Below are positions 10,639 through 21,513 of a DNA stretch of 64,000 bases, piece after piece. The stretch comes from Brassica napus (lineage: Eukaryota; Streptophyta; Magnoliopsida; Brassicales; Brassicaceae), in contig NC_063445.1 in the NCBI RefSeq assembly GCF_020379485.1, positions 50,121,422 to 50,185,421 of the forward strand, written 5' to 3'. How positions within the stretch are numbered: position 1 is the stretch's first letter; the number at the start of each line of letters is the position of its first letter. The notes below the pieces were generated by a model. It did not search any database, had not been told where the DNA came from, and saw only the letters and a program-made list of their open reading frames with translations. The translations under genes were made by a program, and so were the position numbers.

Positions 10639-12104
10639 TTATATAGTGACTTTGACGATCTTAAACCACTGGCTCATCGGATCACACGAGCCGTCTTCGC
10701 CGTTCACACACTTGCAGTTGGTAGCCACGATGTTATTGTCTCCATCGACGTCAAGACAAAGCTGAGTTATTAGTTGACGTCGCAGCTAAGAGCATTTTAG
10801 AGGCTGAGATGGTTTGCCATTTACACAAATTAGAGCTGGAACAACTCGTCTCACTGAGCTTAACCACCGGTGCATTTGGTCCAGTGTTCGCTAAGCATAG
10901 AGACTTGTTTTGAAGTTTCAAGGTATTGTCAGTAGAGTAGTTCCATAGTTGAGATTCATTACATCGACCGAGAGTGACCTTAGTGGGATCTAAGAAAGAT
11001 TGTAGCATGCAAAGTCCGGACAACGGGTGGAAAACAAGATTGTTGACTTTGGGTTGAGGATCTGGTGCTGGTAAACCAAGTTAGTTAACCAAAGAAGGCG
11101 AGACGTTAACTATGCAGCGAAGGGAATATATAACATTATACATACAAAGAAAAACAATTCATTGCCGCTAAAACTTGAATAAGTAAATTTAGTAATTTTT
11201 ATTTTTGTCAATTAGTTAAACCAAGTTTTGACCGTACAAAGATTCCGTAGAAAAATTGTAATTTATTAATTAAATCTAACAAATCTAACTTGAATAGCAA
11301 TTTGAAGATTATTTATTCCTATATGATTATGTATATTTAATTGTTGTAACTTAGTAAATATTGATTTTATACTATCAAGTATCATGTATTCGAAACTCGA
11401 GTCTTCGAGACGAAAAAATTAAAATTTTAAGAACTTCGACTGATAAAAATTATTTTGACAATCAAAAACATGTGGACTAATTAATTACCTTGAAGCTGTG
11501 ATTGAATCAGAGAAAATCTTTGCAAGAAACTGTTGTTTCGAACACTTATCCAATCAGAATCCAAGACACCGTAATAGTCAATCATACCGACCACACCTTC
11601 TCAGATATAATAGCTTCCAGCAAGTGCCCAAATCGACCAATCTACGTCATTTTCCACCGCCCAACCTAATAGACATCCAAAATCCCGATTTTGGACAACA
11701 CTTACGCCTCTCACATCGATTCCAAACTCACTAAGAAACACCGGGAATTCCCGGAGGTTGAAACCGACTCCGTCGTGGAGGATTTTCAGAATGTCCCCGC
11801 ATGCGTCGTTAGGGTTTTTGGAACTCCATATATTTGTGTAGGGGATATAGTATTGATGGATCTCAAAGACGAGTTTTCCGGAGAAAGTTAGGGTAACGGG
11901 TCGTGATCGGACGAAAGAAAGGTCGGTGTCGTAGGTGAGGCCAGAAAGGATTACAAGTACGTTAGGGTTTGCTCCGTGAACTGCCTCGGCTCCTTGTTGC
12001 ATGTATCTACATGCATATTTAGTGAGACAAAAAATTAGAGCTATTTTATATTATCATATCTCATTCATCATTCCCTTAATATATAGAGCATATATAGTTT
12101 TAAG

Positions 12105-12592
12105 GGAAAATGACTAGGATAACAATAAAAAAGTTTTTGTCACAAATATAGTCTATAAAAGTAAAAATGATCAAAATAGCACTTAATTAATATTTTATCA
12201 AAAGAGATAAATATACATTTATACCCTAATGGTAAATTAATTTAGACATTAGGGTTTAGAGTTAAGCGGTGGGGTTTAGGATTTAGGATTTAGGGTTTAG
12301 AGTTTAGGGTTTAGGGTTTAGGATTTAGGGTTTAGAGTTTATGGGTGGGGTTTAGGGTTTAGGATTTAGAGTTAAGGGGTGGAGTTTAGGATTTAGGGTT
12401 TAGGATTTAGGGTTTAGGGTTTAGAGTTTAGGTTTTAGGGTTTAGAGTTGGGGAGTGGAGTTTTGGGATAAAATTTCAAATTTTGAAAAATAAAAAAAAA
12501 TTAATTTTTTTAAAAGATAAAATGCTATTTTTGTCGTGAGGGCTATTTTTGTTACATAAACTTAGAAATGTGCTATTTTGGAGATTTGCCAT
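12105..12592 (+). mobile_element. Non-coding element with TTTAGGG-like repeats (copy 1, in GH5 intron)
   Basis: It starts GAAAATGACTAGGATAAC and ends TTTTGGAGATTTGCC, with degenerate GGGTTTAG repeats in the middle (about 12245-12460). The same ends and interior occur in reverse orientation at 12962-13545, which defines the element. It resembles a widespread short repeat of Brassicaceae; the superfamily is not clear from its ends. Confidence 0.65.
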
Positions 12593-12961
12593 AGTTTTAA
12601 TCCGGTACTGATATTTACAATTACAATGCTTGGTGGTTAATGGTTGAGAAAATTGAGATACTTTCATTCAAAAAGAAAAATGGTTGAGATAGTTTTGGAT
12701 TGGTCAAGAAATTAAAGACCAACCGAATATGGACAAAGAGAAGTACAAACAAGTAGATCATTCGATGTTGTTCTGACCTTTTATTCAAAATCACTAAAAT
12801 TGAGTTTCGGTCAATATAATCTTTTTATAGACGATTAACAAATCGTAATTAGCAATATATATTTTGTAACAAAAAATCTGATATATTTAGTAATATATAT
12901 GCAGAATATATCTTCTAACTTAAATAACTGTTTGAAAAGTACGAAACCTATATTACCTTAG

Positions 12962-13545
12962 GCAAATCTCCAAAATAGCATATTTCTAAGTTTATGTCAC
13001 AAAAATAGGCTTCAAAAACTAAAATGACCAAAATAGCATTTTATCTTTTGAAAAAATTTAAATTTTTTTTATTTTTTAAAATTTGAAATCTTATCCCAAA
13101 ACCCCACTCCCCAACTTTAAACCGTAAAACCTAAACTCTAAACCGTAAAACCTAAACTCTAAACCCTAAATCTTAAACCTCACCCCTTAACTCTAAACCC
13201 TAAACCCCACCCCTAAACTCTAAACCCTAAACCCTAAACTCTAAACCCTAAACCCTAAATCCTAAACCCCACCCCTTAACTCTAAACCCTAAACTCCACC
13301 CCTAAACTCTAAACCCTAAACCCTAAACTCTAAACCCTAAACCCTAAACCCTAAACCCTAAACCATAAATCCTAAACCCCATCCTTTAACTCTAAACCCT
13401 AATGTCTAAATTAATTTACCATTGGGATATAAATGTATATTTATCTTTTTTGATAAAACATTAAATGTTATTTTGGTCATTTTTATTCTTAAAGGCTATA
13501 TTTGTGACAAAAAACTTTTTTAGTGTTATCCTAGTCATTTTCTCT
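12962..13545 (-). mobile_element. Non-coding element with TTTAGGG-like repeats (copy 2, inverted)
   Basis: Reverse-orientation partner of 12105-12592 with longer CCCTAAA-type repeats (about 13110-13405). It ends GTTATCCTAGTCATTTTC. Together with copy 1 and the 370-bp spacer it could form a large hairpin in the intron transcript. Confidence 0.65.
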
Positions 13546-14581
13546 ATTACCTTCTGTTTTGACCAAAACATATTACCTTCTGTTTTGACCAAAACATATT
13601 ACCTTCCGTAACGAAAGAAAGTTTTTAAAAATAAATTTATATAACAAGCACTTTTTTTAGTTATAAACGTTTATGATTAGAAAGCAATATGATTGAAAAA
13701 TACATTATTTTTTTCTTTTGCTGGCGAGCAAGTTGTTGTAATACATATATTTATATATTTTTGTTAACCATGGCCATAACCTTTACAAATTAAAAGCCAA
13801 CTCGTACTAAAAAAACTATTATGTACTTTGGAAAAGCGACAGAATAATAAGATCAAGTGCGAATAATTAGTTATACAAATGTACGTACTTGAACCAATCG
13901 TCGACGTTTTGTCTAGGTCCTCTAAGTTCGTTTCTGAGGCTCATACCAACCACATTGGAGGCATCTTTGAAGAGTGTGGCTATCTTAGTCAGACCGGCGA
14001 TCCACGAGCCAGGTTCAAAGAAAGTATTGCCAAAGAAGTTGCTGTCGTTGAAGCGGCAGCACCACCCTGGCTTGGTCAAGTGGTTGTCTAATACCACCAT
14101 CAAATTGTGTTTTCCCAACGTAGTCACCACGCTCTGCAAAAAGACGCAAAATAAAATATTTTGTTTTTTATTTTAAAGGAAAAAGTGATTTTTTGTTTTG
14201 TTTTTAACTGTTTCTTTGGTAAAGAAATTTATTGGTATACATTCATTTATCTTATAGTACATCAATGTAATTTGATGAAAAGAGCAGTTTTTAAAAGTAA
14301 AAATCTACAAAATTCGATTGTTAATTAGTTGAAAATATTATTTCAAACTAATATTTGTTTAATTATAAACCTACGTTTATGCCAATTTTTATAATTTGAA
14401 ACTTTCAGAAAATAATACTTGCAATTAATAAATTAATAGTTTTATTTTGTCATCATTAGATCGGTTAAATCTTTTATTTTCTTCTAAAAAGCATCCAAGA
14501 AAATATTATATTAATACCTTGTAAGCTTCAATGAGTGGAAGATCAATCATCGATGGGTTCTTGGTTTGGAAACCAGCAATG

Positions 14582-14788
14582 CAGAGCCGGTCTTGGAGGG
14601 AAGCCAATGAAGCTTGTGCTTCCAGCCACCAAATATTATCATCCTAAACGGCCACATTTAAACAGAAAGTTCTTAGTAGCCCAGCGGTTGGGTGGTTGTT
14701 GTAACCTGTTACAGGTTGCGGGTTCGAGGGACTTCAGCCACATTTTTTAAATTGGCTTCTAGCCTTATAATAACTAGGACCGGCTGTG
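14582..14788. mobile_element. hAT-type MITE inserted in GH5 exon 1
   Basis: Termini CAGAGCCGGTCTTGG and (reverse complement) CACAGCCGGTCCTAG are inverted. An 8-bp duplication CAGCAATG flanks it (14574-14581, 14789-14796). Removing 207 bp and one duplication restores the GH5 reading DDIAGFQTKNPS. The interior holds a tRNA-like GGGTTCGAGGG, which is a shared feature of such elements and not a tRNA gene. Confidence 0.9.
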
Positions 14789-15632
14789 CAGCAATGTCAT
14801 CACTAAGACCAAGACTCTGAAAAGATTGCTTCACAGTAACATCAGTAGCCAATGTCTCATTTGTAGCCAAATCTAGTGGCCAAGTTAACCTAACACAATT
14901 GAAACCCATTGCCATTATCTTCTTGGAAACGGCATCAAGCGGTTGCTTGCTCAGCCCTTCCGCCACCACGAGCTGCAGATGCGCTGGCCAATTCACACAC
15001 GCCAGTTTCACTCTTTGTCCTTTTTCGTTGATGATCCAGCGAGAGTTTGTAGAGAGAGGATAAGCCATGTTGTTGGTGATGGAGAACAATAAGAAGAAGA
15101 TGAAGGAAAACATGCGTTCTAGTACTTTTGTTGTCTTCATGTTAAATTTATTTTGATATTTGCGTTTATTTTTTTTGTTTTGGGGTTGATGAATCATATG
15201 GAAGAGACATACATATGTAGAGGGAAAGGATTTACAAGTAATCTGTATTTTATCATGACATGAGTTCCGTTCAATATGTTTTCAATTCCTTTTATTTTTC
15301 CTATGTTAAAAGTTAAAAAACACAATGTAATATATTTGGTGATTATTAAATGTTACATACTGGCGATATACACATGCATGGAATTTATTTCTGGTCAAAG
15401 TCAAATAAGTACTATTACACTACAAGAAAACAGAGGTATTCTGACGGACATTCCGACGGAAAATGAAATCTTCAGAAATTCCGAAATTTCCTCGGAATAT
15501 ACCGACGGAATTCCGAGGAAACATCAATCCGTCGGAATATTCCGAGGAAAAATGTGTTCCTCGGAAATAACCGATGAATTCCGAGGAAATATTATAGGGA
15601 TTTTACAAAATTCCGAGGAAATTCCGACGAAC

Positions 15633-15960
15633 TAGTGATCGATCGATGCGTTTTTGGACATATACCCATCGATTGATCACATTGTCACGCTTTGGTCCAT
15701 CTTAGTGATCGATCGATGCGTTTTTGGACATAAATCCATCGATCGATCCGTTTATAAAAAAACATTCGAGATTTTGAAACCCCAAACACTAGTTCCTCGG
15801 AATTTCCTCGGAATATTCCGAGGAAATTCCGAGGAACACTTGATATCCTCGATCGATCGATGGGATAATCTCATCGATCGATCACATTGTTACGCTTTGG
15901 TCCATCTTAGTGATCGATCGATGCGTTTTTGGACATATATCCATCGATCGATCCGTTTAA
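15633..15960. repeat. GATCGATCGATG repeat block inside the CACTA element
   Basis: About eight copies of GATCGATCGATG or CATCGATCGATC alternate in orientation around spacers such as CGTTTTTGGACATA, with two longer near-identical units. The paired copies can form short hairpins. The same motif is the hallmark of the Athila-like element at 39311-49662. Confidence 0.75.
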
Positions 15961-17039
15961 AAAAAATTGACGTTTTGAAACCCCAAACACTAGTTCCTCG
16001 GAATTTTCTCGGAATATTTCGACGGAATTACGAGGAAGAAAAGGGTTTCCTCCGAGGAAATAGGGTTTTTAGACCGAAAACAACGTTTTGCGGTTTGAAT
16101 AACACCTATATAACCCTTATTAAGTGTCTTACGTTCATTATGAAGTCAAAAATTTGTTCCTTACCCTATAATAAACAATTTTCCGATTGTATGAACGAAA
16201 TCCCCACAACATAAGAGAAACACTTATATACTTTAATGAACGGTAAAGGGAATACTTACAATTCGTTTTAAAATTTGTTATTTCATGGTTTATGCTCATC
16301 TATACAAAGAATCCTCAATGGTATTCATTACAATTGTATAAGAAATGAAATACGGCAAAAAAATTGATGTTTTGAAACCCCAAACACTAGTTCCTCGGTA
16401 TTTCCTCGGAATATTCCGAGGAAATTCCGAGGAACAATATAAATTAATAGAAATACATGCACAGGATATTCTTTTTCCTCGAATTAATGAAAATATTCTG
16501 AGGAAATTCCGACGGATATTTAAGTGGCCGTCGGAATTTCCTCGGAAAATTTTCATTTAACCGGGCAAACAAGCCGCCAAATATTTCGCGAAAATTGAAA
16601 TTGAAAATACTGAGGGAATTCCGACGAAAAATATCCGTCGGACCCAAGGTTTTATAAACTCGAAACGCATCTTCTTCCCCATTTCTCTCTTCTTCCTCTC
16701 CGGCGATCTCTCTCTCCTTCCGGCGTTCTCCACCTTCTCTCGCGACGATCTCTCCGGCGAATCCTTTCAATTTCCTTACAAATCATGTAAGGACCCTATC
16801 CCACTCTCTTAGGTCCTATTTGTTAGGTTTTTAAGTAGATTTGATGATTTTAGAAGGTTTTTGATAGATTTTTGTTAGGGTGATTGGGTAGGATTGTGAT
16901 TTGTTGTGTAATAGGTTTAGAATTGTGATTTGGTTGAGAACTTTTTTTATAAATTGTTCATTATTTTTGTATTTACAAAACGTTTTTTCTACATAATTCG
17001 ATTTTACAAAACGTTTTTTGTATATAAATTCGATTTTTG

Positions 17040-17560
17040 GATTTATAAAAGATGATTTCATATTTATAAAAATATTTATATTTATTAAAACTAATTTTGT
17101 ATTTATAACACATTTTTTTGATTTATAAACACTATTTTTTATTTTTGTATTTATAAAAACTATTTTAAATATACAAACCGTTCTTTGTATATAAATTCGA
17201 TTTTTGGATTTATAAAAGATGATTTCATATTTTAAAATTAATTTTGTATTTATAAAATATTTTTTTGATTTATAAACACTATTTTATTATTTTTTGTATT
17301 TATAAAAACTATTTTGTATTTATAAAAAGATGATTTCATATCTATAAAAATATTTATATTTATAAAACTAATTTTGTATTTATAAAACATTTTTTGATTT
17401 ATAAACACTATTTTATTATTTTTTGTATTTATAAAAACTATTTTGTATTTATAAAAAGATGATTTCATATTTATTAAAACTAATTTTGTATTTATAAAAC
17501 ATTTTTTTATTTATAAAAACTATTTTATTATTTTTTGTATTTTAAATATGTTTTCTATTT
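17040..17560. repeat. AT-rich tandem repeats in the CACTA interior
   Basis: Units of roughly 120-130 bases built from TTTGTATTTATAAAA, GATTTATAAACACTATTT and GATGATTTCATAT recur about four times with small changes. Confidence 0.7.
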
Positions 17561-17909
17561 CAATTTTAATTTTATATTTTCGAATTTCAATTTAAAAAAA
17601 TAAATTTATAATTTTTTTTTTAATTTTGGAAATATTCCGAGGAAGTTTATCCTTCGGAATATTCCGACGACATCTTCCTCGGAATATTCCGAGGAATTTC
17701 CGACGAACTTAAGGTCCTCGGAAATTCCGAGGAAATAGGGTTTCCTCGGAATTCCGTTGGAAATTTCCGAGGGATTTCCGAGGAAAGATGAATTTCCGAG
17801 GAGTTATTTCCGAGGACTTTATTCGTCGGTATGTCGTCGGAATAGCGTTATTCCGACGACATACTGACGATTTTTTTCCTCAGTATGCCGCTGTTTTCTT
17901 GTAGTGTTA

Positions 17910-19979
17910 TGACAATAAATTTTACTTGTTAGGAAAAAAATCCAAAATAATTTGAATCTATTCAATTAAAACATGATTCTATAACATTTACACTACAATA
18001 TTGTTATAGTTAGACCATTTCATTAATATCTATTTTATCAAAATATTTTCATAATTATATAAAACTGACATTTAGTTCATATGTTATTTACAAAATAAGA
18101 ATAGAAAAAATAGAATAGAAAAATAAAATAAGTTTGTTTATAAGAAGAAAACATAAACTACATACAATGGTGGTTATAAAAGAAACTACAATGATGGTTA
18201 CTAGAATTATTTACAAAATTACAAAAAAATGTAGACATTATCTCTCAATTTGTTTTTTCATATCTCAACGTTAAAAACACAATGTTGATGTCATAATACT
18301 TTTTTGGTTGAACCTGTGAGTTCACCTTTATCAACGTTAAGTCTGTTTGTTGTTTAAGATTTACTTTTTGCTTGTCTAATTTATTTTTCAGGACTTTGGT
18401 TGGTTTGGTTCTTTGCAGCTTGTTGTATCCTCTTTTAACGGATTTTGAACTCTTTTAAGTTTAATGCAATTTTAGTTTTTCCAAAAAATCATAATAAATA
18501 TTTCTTAAAGAGAATTTCCAAAAGTAAATAAAACTTTATTTTAAATGCAATAATAAATTCGTGTTTAATCAAATATACATTAACGCGAGTGTTCGGACGT
18601 TGAAAAAGAGAGTTTCGAAAGTTTTGATATATATGAACTTTAATTTTAAAATATACATTAACTTTTGAAACTCTCCTTCAACGCCCTGACATTCGCGTGC
18701 GAAAGCTCACAGTTTCTTCGAGTGTCTGTGTTTTCCGAGTTTGGCTTGAGATAATCGAGTGTCGTCAAAGAAAAAAAAAGAGTTAGGGGTTTTAATTTTG
18801 ATGATTTTTGCCCCAATTTAAAACAAAGTCGTTTTGATTAATGAATCAAAACAACATCATTTCTCCTTTTGCTTGATAAATCTAATGCCACATATTATCC
18901 TACTAAGCTTCATTTAACATTTGACTAATGATAAGTTAGTCAAGGTAGATTTTGATACTATGGATATAAGTTCGGGACTGAAATTTAAATTAATTTTAGT
19001 TTAGATTAGTTTTATCACTTATGTTTTGTTTGGGTCTAAAAATGCTTGACACAAATAGTAGGGATTGAAAAAAGGCCATGTTTCTCCTTATCTGGACATC
19101 TCAACGTTTTAGCTGTTGTGTATTGTCTAGGTAAAGAAAATAAACTGTGATATAACTTTTGTAGTTGTGAGATGAAAGATTTAGTTTGGCTAATTAGAAA
19201 AACATGACAAAATATTTATATGTTTTCTTGTTACTAGGTGTTTCCCTGTATTATGTGCAGTAGTAAAATTCTTAAATTTAAATTATATTTAAAAATAAAA
19301 TATTATTATTATTTTCTTACTAATAATTTAATATAAATTTGGATTTAATTGAACATAAAATTAAGATAAAATAAACAGTTTTTTTTAAATTATATTTAAG
19401 AATATACATATGTATATATTTAAAATTATAATCTTAGATAGATATTTTATCTTTTTCTTTTGGATAAAATGTATTAAATCAACTTGTATAAATTTCATAA
19501 AAAGTTGATATAAAAGTTGTATAATTATCAAAAAATAAAAGTAAACAGTATTTCTAAAAATTTTAGATATTTAAAAGACAATAATAATATTAAGATTAAT
19601 TTTTTAAATTTTTTTTAAAAATTGATTTTTTTTAATTTTAAAAAAATTACAAAAAATTGAAAATAATTTTTAGTAGTAAAATTTTATAGTTGTAGAAAAG
19701 TAAATAAATAATATTTCGAAATTTGTAAATTATTATTATATTTTTATTATTATATTATTTAATATCATATTTAAATAGATTTATTTTAATAATAATTTAT
19801 AATTTATTACAATATTCTATAAAGTTTACTAAAAATATAAATGCATATTAAATGTAATTTTTCATGTCATATTTAACCGTAAGTCCTGTTATCTTTTCTA
19901 CTATGTCATGTCATATTTATTTAGTGAAAATGACTGTATAGAAAAAATACGTCAAATTCACTTTGCAAATAATGTCTGA
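17910..19979. other. AT-rich intergenic region
   Basis: Very AT-rich sequence with no supported gene. The only clear structure is the inverted repeat at 18577-18712. Confidence 0.6.
18577..18712. repeat. Imperfect hairpin of about 135 bp
   Basis: The arm with GCGAGTGTTCGGACGTTGAA and GAGAGTTTC (18579-18616) pairs with the reverse complement of GAAACTCTCCTTCAACGCCC...ATTCGCGTG (18668-18699). The short loop is AT-rich. It could be a small foldback MITE. A microRNA-type precursor is less likely because no neighbouring evidence supports it. Confidence 0.45.
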
Positions 19980-20010
19980 CTAGGTAATAATCCGCGCTTT
20001 GCGCGGAATA
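19980..20010 (-). mobile_element. Helitron 3' terminus
   Basis: On the - strand a CCGCGC-AAA-GCGCGG hairpin is followed by ATTATTAC and CTAG, then T. This is the canonical Helitron 3' end. The 5' end, which should lie to the right, was not identified. Confidence 0.5.
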
Positions 20011-21464
20011 TGATTATTAGTTTCATTATTTTTTAATAAGGAGACATTAATATATTGTTTGACAAAAAAAAAAATATTAATATGTTTAATCTGGATATCA
20101 GTTCGGTTTTAGGTTGTTTTTGGTTTTTTATCTCCTAAAATATAACTATCATTTTAAATAAATATTTATTTGTTTTGTTCGGTTAAAATGTTTGATGTTT
20201 TTGGTTTTTTCTTTTTTCCTGTGATAATCAAAAATTACTATTATTTGTTTGTTTTCATGTTATGAATCTTAGATAGTGGTGATGTCGAACCAATGGTTTC
20301 ATATTACAGTTTCTAAATGGATAATAGTTAAAAAAAGAAAAAAAAATTATTAAGACAAATCATTTTACTACAATTTGGCCGATAGTGAAAGAAGCATTAA
20401 GAAAAAAATATATTTTAACTTCCAAAAAATTAGATATTTCAGTTGTGGTAAATACTTAGTTATAAGGTACTCACGTCAATGTGCACATGTATGTGTATGT
20501 AAAAGTATATAAACATGGTTGATAAATATATAAAGATATTGTTAATTAATATTAAATGACATTTTTTCAAAATAATACATGAAAAATAAAATTCTTAAAA
20601 TGAAATTATTTAAAAACAAAAATATTGTAAAATTTATATAAACTATAATATATAACTTATATATAATTCTTTAAATATATGTATATATATATATATATAT
20701 ATAATATGCATATAACTAATCAAATTGGATATCCGTTCCTATCAATATTGATATTTGTGATTTGTTTTTTTTACGGATATTGCATTTTAGTATTTCATTT
20801 GCTTTGTAGAGTAACGTATATCTGGATTTTTTGGTTCGAATCAAAACGGATAACGAATCAAATCAAAATTTATGAATAATTTGTCCAGCTCTATTCGTAA
20901 ACAGTTAGTAAAAATAACGTAAAGAAGAACCAAGCATGTGAGTTTTATATTAAAAAAACGTAAAATACATAGTGTGAACATATTTATGTAGAGTTTGACT
21001 GAGAAGCTCTATACATGTTACATGTGTCCATTTTAGTGTGAACGCATTTATTATAATGTTTTTACACGTGACATGTGTCCGGCTTAGTGTAAATGCATTT
21101 ATTACTATGCTTATTTGGGATTTGTATAATAGTGATACATCCTTTTTGGTAGTTCTTTCTCCACATGTTTTAATATCCCCGCCACATGTTTTAAGAAAAG
21201 GCCAATTCTTCTAAAAACCATGTCTATGGCCCAGCCTTTTATCAACTCCCCATATGAACAAAACCCTTCTCGTATCTCGGAACCACATATTTCGAGATTG
21301 AGTGATTATTTTTTCTTTCGGAAAATAAGTCCTATCTATACTGCAATTTGTAAAATTGTCTTCGGTAATAAGATATGCTAAATGTTAGTTTGTGTATAAT
21401 ACAAACATTAAAAATAATACTCATATCATACATATATGCTTATAGCATCTGCATATAAAATGCT
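20011..21464. other. AT-rich region, possibly Helitron interior and CYP71B 3' flank
   Basis: Contains a (TA)n run at about 20683-20702 and a tandem duplication at 21013-21115 of a unit with ACATGTGTCC...TTAGTGT and GCATTTATTA. No gene is supported. Confidence 0.5.
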
Positions 21465-21470
21465 TTTATT
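21465..21470 (-). terminator. Probable polyadenylation signal of the CYP71B gene
   Basis: AATAAA on the - strand, 43 nt past the stop codon at 21514. Confidence 0.5.
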
Positions 21471-21513
21471 CATAATAACATCTCCAACGTCTAAAGTTTG
21501 TTCTGATCAGTGA

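Larger units (their letters stand above)
10639..15140 (-). pseudogene. Glycosyl hydrolase family 5 (cellulase-like) pseudogene with C-terminal lectin-like domain
   Basis: Exon 1 runs from ATG at 15140 to about 14519, exon 2 about 14131-13887, exon 3 about 12009-11491 and exon 4 about 11070-10639. A signal-peptide-like start precedes GH5 motifs: NCVRLTW, VVLDNHLTKPGWCC, GMSLRNELRG with the acid residue in NE, and FLSEFGID. Exon 4 encodes a QxW/ricin-B-like region ending SQWFKIVKV. Lesions: a hAT MITE in exon 1 (14582-14788), a CGA-to-TGA-type stop after GSYYI (11601-11603) and a 2-base loss near 10762 that shifts frame after NNSAL. Two telomere-like repeat elements occupy the second intron. 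The relatives are secreted cell-wall hydrolases of unknown exact substrate. This copy cannot make a complete enzyme. Confidence 0.9.
15418..17906. mobile_element. Non-autonomous CACTA (En/Spm-type) transposon
   Basis: The ends CACTACAAGAAAACAG and CTGTTTTCTTGTAGTG are perfect inverted repeats, flanked by TTA on both sides (15415-15417, 17907-17909). Both subterminal regions carry many copies of TTCCGAGGAA/TTCCGACGGA, the expected pattern of transposase-binding repeats. At 2489 bp it has no transposase. The interior holds a GATCGATCGATG repeat block and AT-rich tandem repeats. A stretch at about 16670-16790 (TCTTCTTCC, CTCTCTCC, ATG near 16785) looks like a 5' leader and may derive from a captured or former gene end. 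Confidence 0.92.

Noticed and set aside
13110..13405. Interstitial telomere from chromosome fusion
   Set aside because: The CCCTAAA units are degenerate and belong to a dispersed element also present inverted at 12105-12592.
14675..14745. Possible tRNA gene or SINE (GGGTTCGAGGG box B-like)
   Set aside because: The whole segment lies inside a hAT MITE with clear ends and 8-bp duplication; no cloverleaf is evident.
15633..15960. CRISPR array
   Set aside because: Repeats alternate in orientation with irregular spacers, and the genome is a plant's.
16444..16770. 108-residue - strand frame in the CACTA element
   Set aside because: It is composed of subterminal TTCCGAGGAA repeats read as protein and has no transposase similarity.
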